From NCBI GenBank assembly GCA_031289235.1, contig JAITPU010000035.1, positions 1 to 15,106 of the forward strand: a stretch of DNA of 15,106 nucleotides, read 5' to 3'. Below the pieces are notes generated by a model. It searched no databases and was not told where the DNA came from. It saw only the letters and a program-made list of their open reading frames with translations. A program made the translations under genes and the position numbers. Below, one piece after another: positions 1 to 8,200 of the stretch (position 1 is the stretch's first letter; every line of letters starts with the position of its first letter). This DNA is from Eubacteriales Family XIII. Incertae Sedis bacterium. GTDB taxonomy: Bacteria; Bacillota; Clostridia; Peptostreptococcales; Anaerovoracaceae.

Positions 1-1
1 T

Positions 2-2155
2 ATGAAGATGCTCACGGATGAATCAGTCAAGATTCCAATTATGCAACGTGATTACGCACAGGGACGTGAAAACAAAAGAGTAAAAAATATTCGTTCTCTC
101 TTCCTCGATGCCATTTTCAAGGCGATAAATGACGAGAAGCCGCTTGCACTTGATTTCGTTTATGGCTACACGGATTCCGAAAAGAAGAGCCTCTATCCTC
201 TTGATGGGCAACAGCGACTTACTACTTTATATCTTATTCATTGGTACGTTGCCGCGCGCGAATCTCATTTGGACGATGTTGTATATCCTGAAATTAATCC
301 GCAGGTTACGGCAAAAGAGCTATTGAGTAAATTTTCGTATGAAACACGCCATAGTTCACGCGTATTCTGTGCGAAATTGTCTGGCTTCAAGCCGAACACG
401 TTTGAGGAGAATTTTGCTGAATATCTCGAACAAGAGCATTGGTTTATTCCGTCGTGGAGAAGTGATGCAACAATTCATTCGATGCTCGTAGTGTTACAGG
501 CTATTCACGAAAAGTATTCTGCTTATGCGCTGACTAATGCTTGGGAGAAACTCGTATCAAAAGAGCATCCTGTTATCGTCTTCCATTTACTACCGATGCA
601 AGATTTCGGGCTATCAGATGAACTATATATCAAGATGAATTCGCGAGGGAAAGAACTTACCGATTTCGAGAATTTCAAAGCGACTTTTGCAAACAGCTTG
701 AACTTAGCGGACAAATCCGAATTTGAGAAAAGAGTTGACGGGGAATGGACTGATTTATTTTGGTCATTATTCAAAGGCGGGAGTGGAGACATTTCTTCTC
801 GATTAGATAGCGGGTTTATGAATTTTTATAAATACTCATTTTCAATTCTTGATAAGTCCGAGTATAAGAGGTGGTTCGCTTGGCTTGATATCCTTGCAAA
901 GCAATCCACAAGCGATTTTGCCGCATTTAAAGATGTTCTATATATTAGCGACAATTATGAAGATGGCAAGGTAAAGCTATTTTTCAACAACTCATCTGTA
1001 AATTTGTTCCGTAAATGTTGCACCGATTATAATTCAGAGCGGACAACGAATCCGTTTTCTTTGGGCGAGCAGCTAATGCTCTACGCCTTTTTAATTCACT
1101 TAGAAAGAAATACCTCCGATTTCGATGTTCGGGTTCGACAACTAAGGAATTTGTTATCAAATTCTGACGATACTCTGCGTGAAGAATATCGAACGGCATT
1201 GCTTGAAGCTACCGAAATGCTAATAATAAATGGGATAAGCGATATTAAGAATATCTCTGGGCGACACTTTAGTGTCACTCAAATAGAGAATGAACTTTCA
1301 AAGTCACTCCTCTATTCTGATAATGATGCTCGCAAACTTCTCCATCGTCTTGAAGACAATCCACTATTGAGAGGCTGTACTTCAAGTATCAAATATCAAG
1401 ATTTGTCGGAATTTCGACAGAAAGCTTCCTTATTCATTTCAGTCTTTGCCGACAAATGTGACCTTGACCTTGTTGGTCGTGCGCTTCTGTCGATAGGAGA
1501 TTATTCACAGAAGCAGTCGTCGAACTATCGTTTTGGAATTGATAAAGATTCGATATGGCGTGAATTGTTAACCCCAAGTACATCACGCAAGCACTTTGAT
1601 CATTTGCAAAAAACTTTGTCTGCTTTGTTGACTAAATTAAATGTGGATTTGCCAATAACTGAACAACTTAATCAGATAATCAAAGAGTTCACAGATTCTT
1701 GCGAAGCCAAAAATGAGTTTGCTTGGCGTTATTATGCCGTTAAATACGAGTGGTTTAGAAATTCCGAAAGTGGTTGCTACCGTTGGGATGACAAAGTCGC
1801 TAAACAATACGAAACCATTATGCTGAATAAAACACAGCTTAATGGTTATCATTGGGATCCATACCTATATGTCATTTCCGAAATGATTTCCCAAAGTTCA
1901 CTTGAGCCGTCGATGGATTATGATAATCGACCACTAATCTTTGGCGACAAGATCAATGCTGAAAACAAAAATGCGAGTTTTGTTTTCAGAGGGGGTGACC
2001 AAAGACTTGTCGCTTATGCACGAGCAGGAAATCTCGTACAAATGGAAGATGCTTACGAGTTTCCAATTCAACAGGTCAATGGTATAGATAGCGAGGACAG
2101 AATAAAAAAATGTGTTAAAGCTATAAGGGATATTCTGGCGCAGCCCGAATCTTAA
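2..2155 (+). CDS. DUF262 (GmrS/ParB-like) domain protein, probably 5'-partial
   Basis: Large cytosolic protein whose N-terminal third is a DUF262 domain, the ParB/Srx-like nucleotide-binding fold found in GmrSD type IV restriction enzymes and related phage-defence proteins. Visible family motifs are IPIMQRDYAQGR (residues 11-22), the signature LDGQQRLTTL (about 67-76) and KMNSRGKELTDFENFKA (about 211-227). I find no DUF1524/HNH nuclease motif in the C-terminal half, so it is not an obvious complete GmrSD fusion, and the remaining ~490 residues are unassigned. The first ATG is at base 2 and DUF262 proteins usually have some 10-20 residues before the IPxxQRxY motif, so the true start probably lies outside the window. 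The gene is clearly AT-richer than the operon from 2968 onward, which suggests horizontal acquisition. The remnants downstream fit a defence island. Its biochemical activity is not known from sequence. Confidence 0.85.
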   Translation: MKMLTDESVKIPIMQRDYAQGRENKRVKNIRSLFLDAIFKAINDEKPLALDFVYGYTDSEKKSLYPLDGQQRLTTLYLIHWYVAARESHLDDVVYPEINPQVTAKELLSKFSYETRHSSRVFCAKLSGFKPNTFEENFAEYLEQEHWFIPSWRSDATIHSMLVVLQAIHEKYSAYALTNAWEKLVSKEHPVIVFHLLPMQDFGLSDELYIKMNSRGKELTDFENFKATFANSLNLADKSEFEKRVDGEWTDLFWSLFKGGSGDISSRLDSGFMNFYKYSFSILDKSEYKRWFAWLDILAKQSTSDFAAFKDVLYISDNYEDGKVKLFFNNSSVNLFRKCCTDYNSERTTNPFSLGEQLMLYAFLIHLERNTSDFDVRVRQLRNLLSNSDDTLREEYRTALLEATEMLIINGISDIKNISGRHFSVTQIENELSKSLLYSDNDARKLLHRLEDNPLLRGCTSSIKYQDLSEFRQKASLFISVFADKCDLDLVGRALLSIGDYSQKQSSNYRFGIDKDSIWRELLTPSTSRKHFDHLQKTLSALLTKLNVDLPITEQLNQIIKEFTDSCEAKNEFAWRYYAVKYEWFRNSESGCYRWDDKVAKQYETIMLNKTQLNGYHWDPYLYVISEMISQSSLEPSMDYDNRPLIFGDKINAENKNASFVFRGGDQRLVAYARAGNLVQMEDAYEFPIQQVNGIDSEDRIKKCVKAIRDILAQPES

Positions 2156-2315
2156 TCACCGTACACCAAATGATATGATTAGATGGAGAGGACGCTCCCA
2201 CCCTCTTCACCCACCACTATCGTCGCCCCAAACCACGTTTTCTCGTCGTTGGTTCAACGCCCATACCAAAAATAGACTTTTTGCGAAATTAATAATGGTA
2301 TGATAAAGTGAGTGT
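2156..2315. other. Intergenic stretch with possible IS left-end sequence
   Basis: No gene is visible here. Near the right end, arms CATACCA (2262-2268) and TGGTATG (2296-2302) form an inverted repeat with a 27-base loop. The second arm overlaps an extended -10-like TGGTATGAT (2296-2304). Because it sits just before transposase-like coding sequence, this may be the terminal and promoter region of the IS remnant. No matching right end or target duplication could be identified. Confidence 0.3.
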
Positions 2316-2459
2316 AAGAAATACGAAAATTTAAAAACTTACCCGGACACAAAATTCCGTAGGATTTGTGGGGTAAAGCGCTCAACCTTCAACAAGATGG
2401 TGGAAATATTTCAAAAAGCATATGCGGAAAAGCCCAAACGGCGCAGAGGGAAGTCGAAA
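2316..2459 (+). pseudogene. IS5-like transposase N-terminal remnant
   Basis: Reading frame from 2307 gives residues KKYENLKTYPDTKFRRICG followed by VKRSTFNKMVEIFQKAYAEK and then a basic KPKRRRGKSK stretch. This matches my memory of the N-terminal end of IS5-group transposases, where a [F/L]xxxxGVxxxTFxxMVEIL segment precedes a KRRGGRKxK-type linker. There is no proper start: a TAA lies in frame at 2304-2306, and the codon before AAA TAC GAA is AAG where an ATG might have been. Homology ends at about 2459, where the sequence switches without a stop into methylase-like residues. Only about 48 codons of a roughly 250-300-codon gene remain and the DDE catalytic domain is absent, so the element is dead. 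Confidence 0.6.
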
Positions 2460-2640
2460 GTGTTTATCGTAGCGTTGTCAGACAGTATTTTGGCTGAGTT
2501 TGGCGGTATATCGCTGATTGACCATTATGATGTGTACGAAGCGCTGATGAATTATTGGGATGAAGCTATGCAGGATGATGTATGCCATCAGTTTTGATGG
2601 GTACGAAGCTGCCCACGATACTATCATCGAATCTGTCCCA
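2460..2640 (+). pseudogene. Type I restriction-modification DNA methylase (hsdM-like) C-terminal scrap, frameshifted
   Basis: The residues SDSILAEFGGISLIDHYDVY and then EALMNYWDEAMQDD resemble the C-terminal region of HsdM-type N6-adenine methylases, which commonly read LIDxYDVYQxLMDYWxxxMQDD. At about 2580 the match jumps one frame and continues as YAISFDGYEAAHDTIIE, so there is a net +1 shift; without it translation stops at 2597. The catalytic motifs (FxGxG, NPPF/Y) are absent. The fragment is joined in frame to the transposase remnant just upstream, which implies an insertion followed by deletion. With the DUF262 gene it suggests a former type I or mixed defence locus. Identification is by motif memory and the family could be a close relative of HsdM. 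Confidence 0.6.
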
Positions 2641-2773
2641 AAAGACAAAGCCCAGCATCCGAAAGAATATGTTTCGTTCTGCGTTGAGCGAAGATGTGTT
2701 ACTTGGCGACCTCGCCATATCGGTGTAACAGAATTGTCACAATCCTTGAAATCTCCGTGGTCAAGGGCCGCGT
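2641..2773. other. Unassigned decayed sequence between defence remnants and the redox operon
   Basis: A frame stays open from the hsdM-like scrap to 2871, but from about 2660 its residues (PKEYVSFCVERRCVTWRPRH and onward) match nothing I recognise, and the frame runs on through the presumed promoter and leader of the next operon. I read it as leftover sequence rather than a gene. Base composition begins to shift toward the GC-richer downstream region here. Confidence 0.35.
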
Positions 2774-2807
2774 TTGACTTGTATCGCAGTGATTATTTTG
2801 GTATAAT
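2774..2807 (+). promoter_or_regulatory. Extended -10 sigma-A promoter for the redox operon
   Basis: TATAAT at 2802-2807 is preceded by TG one base upstream (2799-2800), a perfect extended -10. A good TTGACT (2774-2779) lies 22 bases upstream, too far for a normal -35. The hexamer at ideal 17-base spacing, TTGTAT (2779-2784), is weak, so recognition would rest on the extended -10. Predicted transcription start is near 2814, giving a leader of about 155 bases before the ATG at 2968. Confidence 0.55.
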
Positions 2808-2835
2808 ATTTATAGTCCAACACATGGAGCGAAGC

Positions 2836-2944
2836 GGGCGTCCCGTTTCTATCCACGACGCCCTATCTTGATTAGGATAGTAACGATTGTGAAATTTTTA
2901 TCATTCAATAATATCCCGCGCGTATCGGTGATTCAAACGCGGGA
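2836..2944 (+). promoter_or_regulatory. Structured 5' leader of the redox operon, with possible Rex-like half-site
   Basis: Three successive inverted repeats are visible: GGGCGT/ACGCCC (2836-2841 with 2858-2863), CTATC/GATAG (2863-2867 with 2876-2880) and TCCCGCG/CGCGGGA (2914-2920 with 2938-2944). The last ends about 10 bases before the ribosome-binding site. Between them TTGTGAAATTTTTATCAT (2887-2904) has a perfect left half of a Rex-type TTGTGAA-N4-TTCACAA site but a poor right half. A weaker second promoter (TTGTGA 2887-2892, 16 bases, TAATAT 2909-2914) would overlap it. No known riboswitch class was recognised. Confidence 0.35.
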
Positions 2945-2967
2945 ATGCTCGGGAAGGAGAAAAAAAG

Positions 2968-3492
2968 ATGTGCGAAAACCGCGGCCGTCGGCAAAGCGCC
3001 GCGCGGGACTTTGCTGAACTGGCGCCTGTCCTTGACAAATATGGACATGTTCCGGGCAGTTTGATCACCATATTGCAGAAGACACAGGATATCTACGGAT
3101 ACCTTTCGATGGAAGCCATTGAGCATATTGCCGTGAAAACGGGGATTGCGGCCGCGAAGATCTACGGAGTCGCCACGTTTTACACTCAGTTCAGGATGAA
3201 GCCCATCGGGAAAAATCTTATCATGCTTTGCCAGGGAACCGCCTGCCATGTAAACGGCTCCGCGGCGCTCGGAGAGGCGATCGGCGAATTTCTCGGCGTC
3301 CGTGACGGAGAAACCACGGAAGACGGTCTGTTCACGGTTAACAACGTGGCCTGTCTCGGCTGCTGTTCACTCGCGCCCGTCATGATGATCAAAAGCGCCG
3401 GCGGTGAGGAGACCTTCGGGAACCTGACCAAAGAAAAAGCGACGGAGATCCTGAAAGAAATCAGAGAGAAAGAGCGGGAGGTGAGAGCGTGA
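2968..3492 (+). CDS. nuoE: NuoE/HydC-like thioredoxin-fold [2Fe-2S] subunit
   Basis: Small iron-sulfur subunit of a soluble NADH-linked flavoprotein complex, passing electrons next to the FMN/NADH subunit encoded immediately downstream. After a short helical N-terminal region (VLDKYGHVPGSLITILQKTQ, 21-40), the thioredoxin-like domain carries the four expected cluster cysteines as CQGTAC (C88, C93) and CLGCC (C129, C133). C132 is an additional cysteine where NuoE proteins often have alanine. Length 174 fits the family (150-180). The ATG at 2968 follows a strong ribosome-binding site (GGAAGGAG) at a suitable distance. The stop overlaps the start of the next gene by four bases (GTGA), indicating translational coupling. 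As a family member it could belong to HydABC, NADP-reducing hydrogenase, formate dehydrogenase or transhydrogenase complexes. The third gene of the operon favours the last. Confidence 0.93.
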   Translation: MCENRGRRQSAARDFAELAPVLDKYGHVPGSLITILQKTQDIYGYLSMEAIEHIAVKTGIAAAKIYGVATFYTQFRMKPIGKNLIMLCQGTACHVNGSAALGEAIGEFLGVRDGETTEDGLFTVNNVACLGCCSLAPVMMIKSAGGEETFGNLTKEKATEILKEIREKEREVRA

Positions 3493-5240
3493 AGGTAGTA
3501 GTGGGGCAGGGGAGCTGCGGCGTTGCGACAGGCGCCGGAAAAACGTCGGCGGAGTTTGAAAGGCTCATAAAAGAATATCGCTTGGATGTGGAAGTCGGCA
3601 AAACCGGGTGCGTCGGCAACTGCTATCTTGAACCCGTCGTGGATGTTTACGGCGACGCGGGTGTATTGGCGGCCAGATATGTGAAGGTTCAGCCGGAAAA
3701 AGTTCACGAAATTGTCGAAAAACATCTGAAAAATGAAAAAATTGCCACGGATATGACAATTTCGGATGAGGACAGGCAATTCCTGGAAAAGCAGCGGCGG
3801 ATTGTGCTGAGAAATACCGGCCTCATAAATCCTGAAAATATCGACGAATATATCGCAAAAGGCGGGTACAAAGCCGTCGAAAAAGCGTTGAAGGAAATGG
3901 GTCCAGACGGCGTCATCGAAGAAATCAAAATCTCGGGATTGCGCGGCCGCGGCGGCGCCGGCTTCCCAACTTGGTTCAAATGGAACGCCGCGAAGGGGAA
4001 TAAAGGCAAAAACAAGTACATGGTATGCAACGCGGACGAAGGGGATCCCGGCGCGTTCATGGATCGTTCGGTGTTGGAGGGAGATCCGCATTCGCTCATC
4101 GAAGGCATGACTGTCGGGGGTTATGCTATGGGCGCGACGGAAGGCGTTATTTATGTGCGCGCGGAATACCCACTGGCCATCCACAGGCTTGAGATCGCGA
4201 TGAAACAAGCCCGTGAGAGAGGTTTTCTCGGTGAAAATCTGTTTGAGACGGGCTACAGCTTCGACTTGCGCATAAAGGCCGGAGCGGGCGCGTTCGTGTG
4301 CGGTGAGGAAACGGCTCTCATCGCGTCGCTGGAAGGCGAGCGCGGCATGCCCAGGCTAAAGCCGCCGTTCCCCGCGGAAAAGGGTTTCTGGCAGCAGCCG
4401 ACCAACATCAACAATGTGGAAACTTTCGCTAACGTTCCTTGGATCATAGTCAACGGAGGCGCGGCTTTCAGCGCGATGGGCGCGGACAGGAGCAGGGGCA
4501 CCAAGGTGTTCGCCCTTGCCGGAAAGATCAAAAAAGGCGGCCTCGTCGAAGTCCCCATGGGTCTTACTCTGCGGGAAATCATTTACGGCATAGGCGACGG
4601 CATAAGAGACGGCAAGGCGTTTAAGGCCGTGCAGATGGGCGGGCCGTCCGGCGGTTGCATTCCCGCTTCTCTCATTGATACTCCCGTGGATTACGAAAAC
4701 GTTACGAAAACCGGCGCGATCATGGGTTCAGGCGGTATGATCGTCATGGACGAAACCACGTGTATGGTTGACATGGCCAGATATTTTTTGGACTTTACCC
4801 GCAGGGAATCATGCGGAAAATGCAATTACTGCCGCATAGGGACCAAGAGAATGTTGGAAATTTTGGAACGAATTACCAAGGGCGAGGGCGAGGACGGCGA
4901 TATCGAAAAGTTGGAAGATTTGGCTGTCAGGATCAAGGACGGTTCTATGTGCGGGCTGGGGCAAACAGCGCCCAACCCCGTGCTCACCACTATACGCTAT
5001 TTCAGAAACGAGTATGAAGATCATATATACAGGAAGAAGTGTACTGCGCATTCCTGCAGAGCGCTGCTCACATTTACCATTACCGACGATTGCAGGAGCT
5101 GTACTCTGTGCGCGAGACGCTGCCCTGTGAACGCGATCGCGGGTGAGCGCGGGTCGAAATATGTGATCAGTCAGGATAGGTGCATCAAATGCGGCAAGTG
5201 CGAAGAAAGCTGCAATTTCGGCGCGATTGTACGCGATTGA
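3489..5240 (+). CDS. nuoF: NuoF/HydB-like FMN- and NADH-binding iron-sulfur subunit
   Basis: The NADH-oxidising (or NAD-reducing) flavin subunit, 583 residues, with the extended HydB-type plan. Residues 1-80 are an N-terminal thioredoxin-like [2Fe-2S] domain (C10, C41, C45). The NuoF core has the glycine-rich NADH/FMN loop GRGGAGFPTWFKW (153-165) and GAGAFVCGEETAL (265-277), then an SLBB region. A [4Fe-4S] site SCGKCNYC (C442, C445, C448) is completed by C488. The C-terminal ferredoxin domain has two CxxCxxCxxxC motifs (C535-C545 and C565-C575). A C518-x2-H521-x-C523 motif in the linker could bind another metal. Start is GTG at 3489 behind GGGAGG; an ATG start would delete the first domain. 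In HydABC and Stn complexes the homologous FMN subunit is the proposed bifurcation site. The gene ends 11 bases before its partner, with a shared operon promoter. Confidence 0.93.
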   Translation: MKVVVGQGSCGVATGAGKTSAEFERLIKEYRLDVEVGKTGCVGNCYLEPVVDVYGDAGVLAARYVKVQPEKVHEIVEKHLKNEKIATDMTISDEDRQFLEKQRRIVLRNTGLINPENIDEYIAKGGYKAVEKALKEMGPDGVIEEIKISGLRGRGGAGFPTWFKWNAAKGNKGKNKYMVCNADEGDPGAFMDRSVLEGDPHSLIEGMTVGGYAMGATEGVIYVRAEYPLAIHRLEIAMKQARERGFLGENLFETGYSFDLRIKAGAGAFVCGEETALIASLEGERGMPRLKPPFPAEKGFWQQPTNINNVETFANVPWIIVNGGAAFSAMGADRSRGTKVFALAGKIKKGGLVEVPMGLTLREIIYGIGDGIRDGKAFKAVQMGGPSGGCIPASLIDTPVDYENVTKTGAIMGSGGMIVMDETTCMVDMARYFLDFTRRESCGKCNYCRIGTKRMLEILERITKGEGEDGDIEKLEDLAVRIKDGSMCGLGQTAPNPVLTTIRYFRNEYEDHIYRKKCTAHSCRALLTFTITDDCRSCTLCARRCPVNAIAGERGSKYVISQDRCIKCGKCEESCNFGAIVRD

Positions 5241-5251
5241 GGTAGATAGCG

Positions 5252-8200
5252 ATGAATAAATACAGATTGAATATCGACGGCAAAGAAGTATCCGGATTTC
5301 CCGGGCAGACGATTTTGGAGGTCGCCGGAGAGAACGGCGTGACTATCCCGACTCTCTGTTTTGACGAAAGAACTGAAATTTACGGCGCCTGCGGCGTCTG
5401 CGCCGTGGAGGTGGAAGGCAGCCCAAGGATGGTCAAGGCCTGCGCCACGGTTATCGCGCCCGAGATGGTAGTCAGGACCGATACGGAAAGAGTGTATGAA
5501 TCCAGAAAGGCAAACCTTGAGCTGCTGCTCACCGATCACACAGGCGACTGCAGGCCGCCCTGCGTATTGGCCTGCCCGGCCAATACGGACTGTCAGGGCT
5601 ATGTGGGCCTGATTGCCAACGGCAGGTTCGCTGAGGCCGTCAAACTGATCAAGGAAGCGATTCCTCTGCCCGGCGCGATAGGCAGGGTTTGTCCGCATCC
5701 GTGCGAGGACAAATGCAGGAGAGGGCTGGTCGAAGAACCCATTTCTATCGCGTGGCTCAAGAGATTCGCGGCCGATGCGGATATGCTCGGGGAAGATCCG
5801 TTCATGCCCGAAATCGCGCCGGAAACCGGCAAGTCTGTCGCCGTCGTAGGCGGCGGCCCGTACGGGCTTTCGCTCGCGTACTTTCTGCGCGCGCACGGTC
5901 ACGGAGTCACCGTCTTCGAGGCGATGCCAAGGTTCGGCGGAATGCTGCGCTACGGCATCCCCGAATACAGACTTCCTAAGGACGCGCTTGACGAGGAAAT
6001 CGCTCTCATTGAGAAGATGGGCGTTGAAATGATAGCCGATACGAAAATAGGCGCGGATATAGATTTTGAAACCATCAGAAATGATTTTGACGCGGTGGCT
6101 GTCGGCATAGGCGCCTGGCTCTCCACCGGCGTGGGCTGCGAGGGTGAAGACGCGGACGGTGTGATCGGCGGAATCAATCTGCTGCGCGGAGTGGTACATA
6201 ACGGCGATATCAGTCTGGGTGAAAACGTCGCCGTCGTCGGCGGAGGGAACACGGCCATGGACGCGTGCAGAACCGCCGTGCGGCTCGGAGCGAAAAAAGT
6301 ATACAACGTATACAGGCGTACAAAAGATGAGATGCCCGCGGATCTCATCGAAATCAAGGAAGCGGAAGAGGAGGGCGTCATCTTTAAAAATCTGGCAAAC
6401 CCGGCGGAGATAATCAAAGACGAAAATGGCCGCGTGAAGCAGATAAAACTGCAGATTATGGAGCTGGGAGAGCCGGACGCCTCCGGGAGAAGGTCTCCCC
6501 GTCCCGTGGAAGGCAAGACAGAAACCCTTGATGTGGATTCTGTCGTTCTGGCCGTGGGGCAGGCTGTGGATCCCGGTGGCTTCACCGGTTTCGACATGAC
6601 CAGAAAGCGCGCGTTCATCTACGATAAGAATACGTTCATGACCAGCGTTCCGGGGGTGTTCGCCGGCGGCGACTGCGGAAACGACAAGATATCCATCGCG
6701 GTGGAGGCTATCGCCGACGCGAAAAAAGCTTCGAAGGTCATCAGCGCGTACCTGTCCGGCGAGAATATAAGGTATGAAAAACCCTATCTGGTCGAACGGG
6801 ACGATATCACGGAAAAGACCTTCGAGGATCGCGAGCGTGAATGCAGGCCGAAGATGAGACAGCTTTCGTCCGAGGAAAGAAAGGATAATTTCGCTGAAAC
6901 GGTAGCGGGTTACGACGCCGGACAGGCCGTGCGCGAGGCGTCCCGCTGTCTGGAATGCGGCTGCGGCGATTATTTTGAATGCAGGCTCATAAGCTTGGCG
7001 GGCGAATACGGCGTGAAACCCGGACGCTTCGCGGGGGAGAAGAGCCTCGTTGAATACGAGGATGAGCATCCTTTCATCGTGAGGGATCCCAATAAATGCA
7101 TACTCTGCGGCCTTTGCGCGCGATTCTGCGACGAGGTCATGGGTATCGGCGCGCTTGGCTTCGTGAACAGGGGTTTTGACACGGTTGTGAAGCCCGCGCT
7201 GGAAAAAACGCTTTCGGAATCAGGGTGCGTTTCCTGCGGGCTGTGTGTAAGCGTCTGTCCTACGGGAGCCCTTCAGGAAAGGCCCGCTGCCGCCAAGCCC
7301 GTACCGCTTGATACCGACAGCGTGTACACGACGTGCGCTCATTGTTCGGTAGGGTGCGGCCTGCGCATTGAAAGCTACGGCAGCCTGCTGGTAAAAGCCG
7401 AACCTGATAAGGCGGGCGCGGTCAACAAAGGGTTGCTGTGCGGCAGGGGCAAGTTTGGTTTTGAGGCCGGAGAAGCGGCTGACAGACTGCTTGAGCCTAT
7501 GATCAAAAAGAACGGCGTTTTTGAACGGGCTGATTACTATGACGCCGTGATGAGGACGGCTAAAAAGGCGCAGGCCGTTGCAACGAGGCAGAGCAGGGAA
7601 GCCGTTGCTGTGGCTGTTTCCGACAGATATACCAACGAAGAAGCTTACGCGGTGAAAATGTTGGCCGAAGCCATGGGTGCGAAGATTTTTTCGTTCAACA
7701 ACAGGAAAAGCGGCATAGCTCCGGTGCTGGGTTTCGACGCGTCTCCCAACAGCATCGACGAGCTGCTCTCCGCGGAAGTGATTCTGGCTGTCGGTTTCGA
7801 CACTGTGCAGAATCCCGTTGTTCGCCTGAAGATTAAGCAGGCCGCGGAGCGGGGCGCCAAGGTGGTGCTCATCAACCCGGAGGAGCTTGACGACCGGTAT
7901 TTTCCCTTCGCGGAAAAGGCCGTTTATACCGGAAACGACGTGAGTTTCCTGCGGGAGATCGCGAAGGCTGTCCTGAACAGCGGCAAGGCCGTGAGAGCGG
8001 ATGGTTTCAAGAATTTCGCGGCCGATCTGGACAGCGTCACGCCGGGCGGGGATGCGGAAGAAATAGCGGCTTTATACGTAAACGCGAAGAAAGCTATGAT
8101 CGTGTTCCAACAGAACAATATTACCGTGGAAGCGGCGACGCTGATCGCGGATATCGCGGTTCTGTCGGGCCATATAGGCTCTCCGCGGGACGGCATATTG

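Noticed and set aside
3186..4208. 340-codon open frame on the minus strand
   Set aside because: It covers the clear NuoE and NuoF coding sequences in antisense, with no ribosome-binding site or recognisable domain.
5171..7069. 632-codon open frame on the minus strand
   Set aside because: It lies wholly opposite the large redox subunit and the end of nuoF, is rich in His/Arg/Phe as expected for the complement of a GC-biased gene, and shows no family motif.
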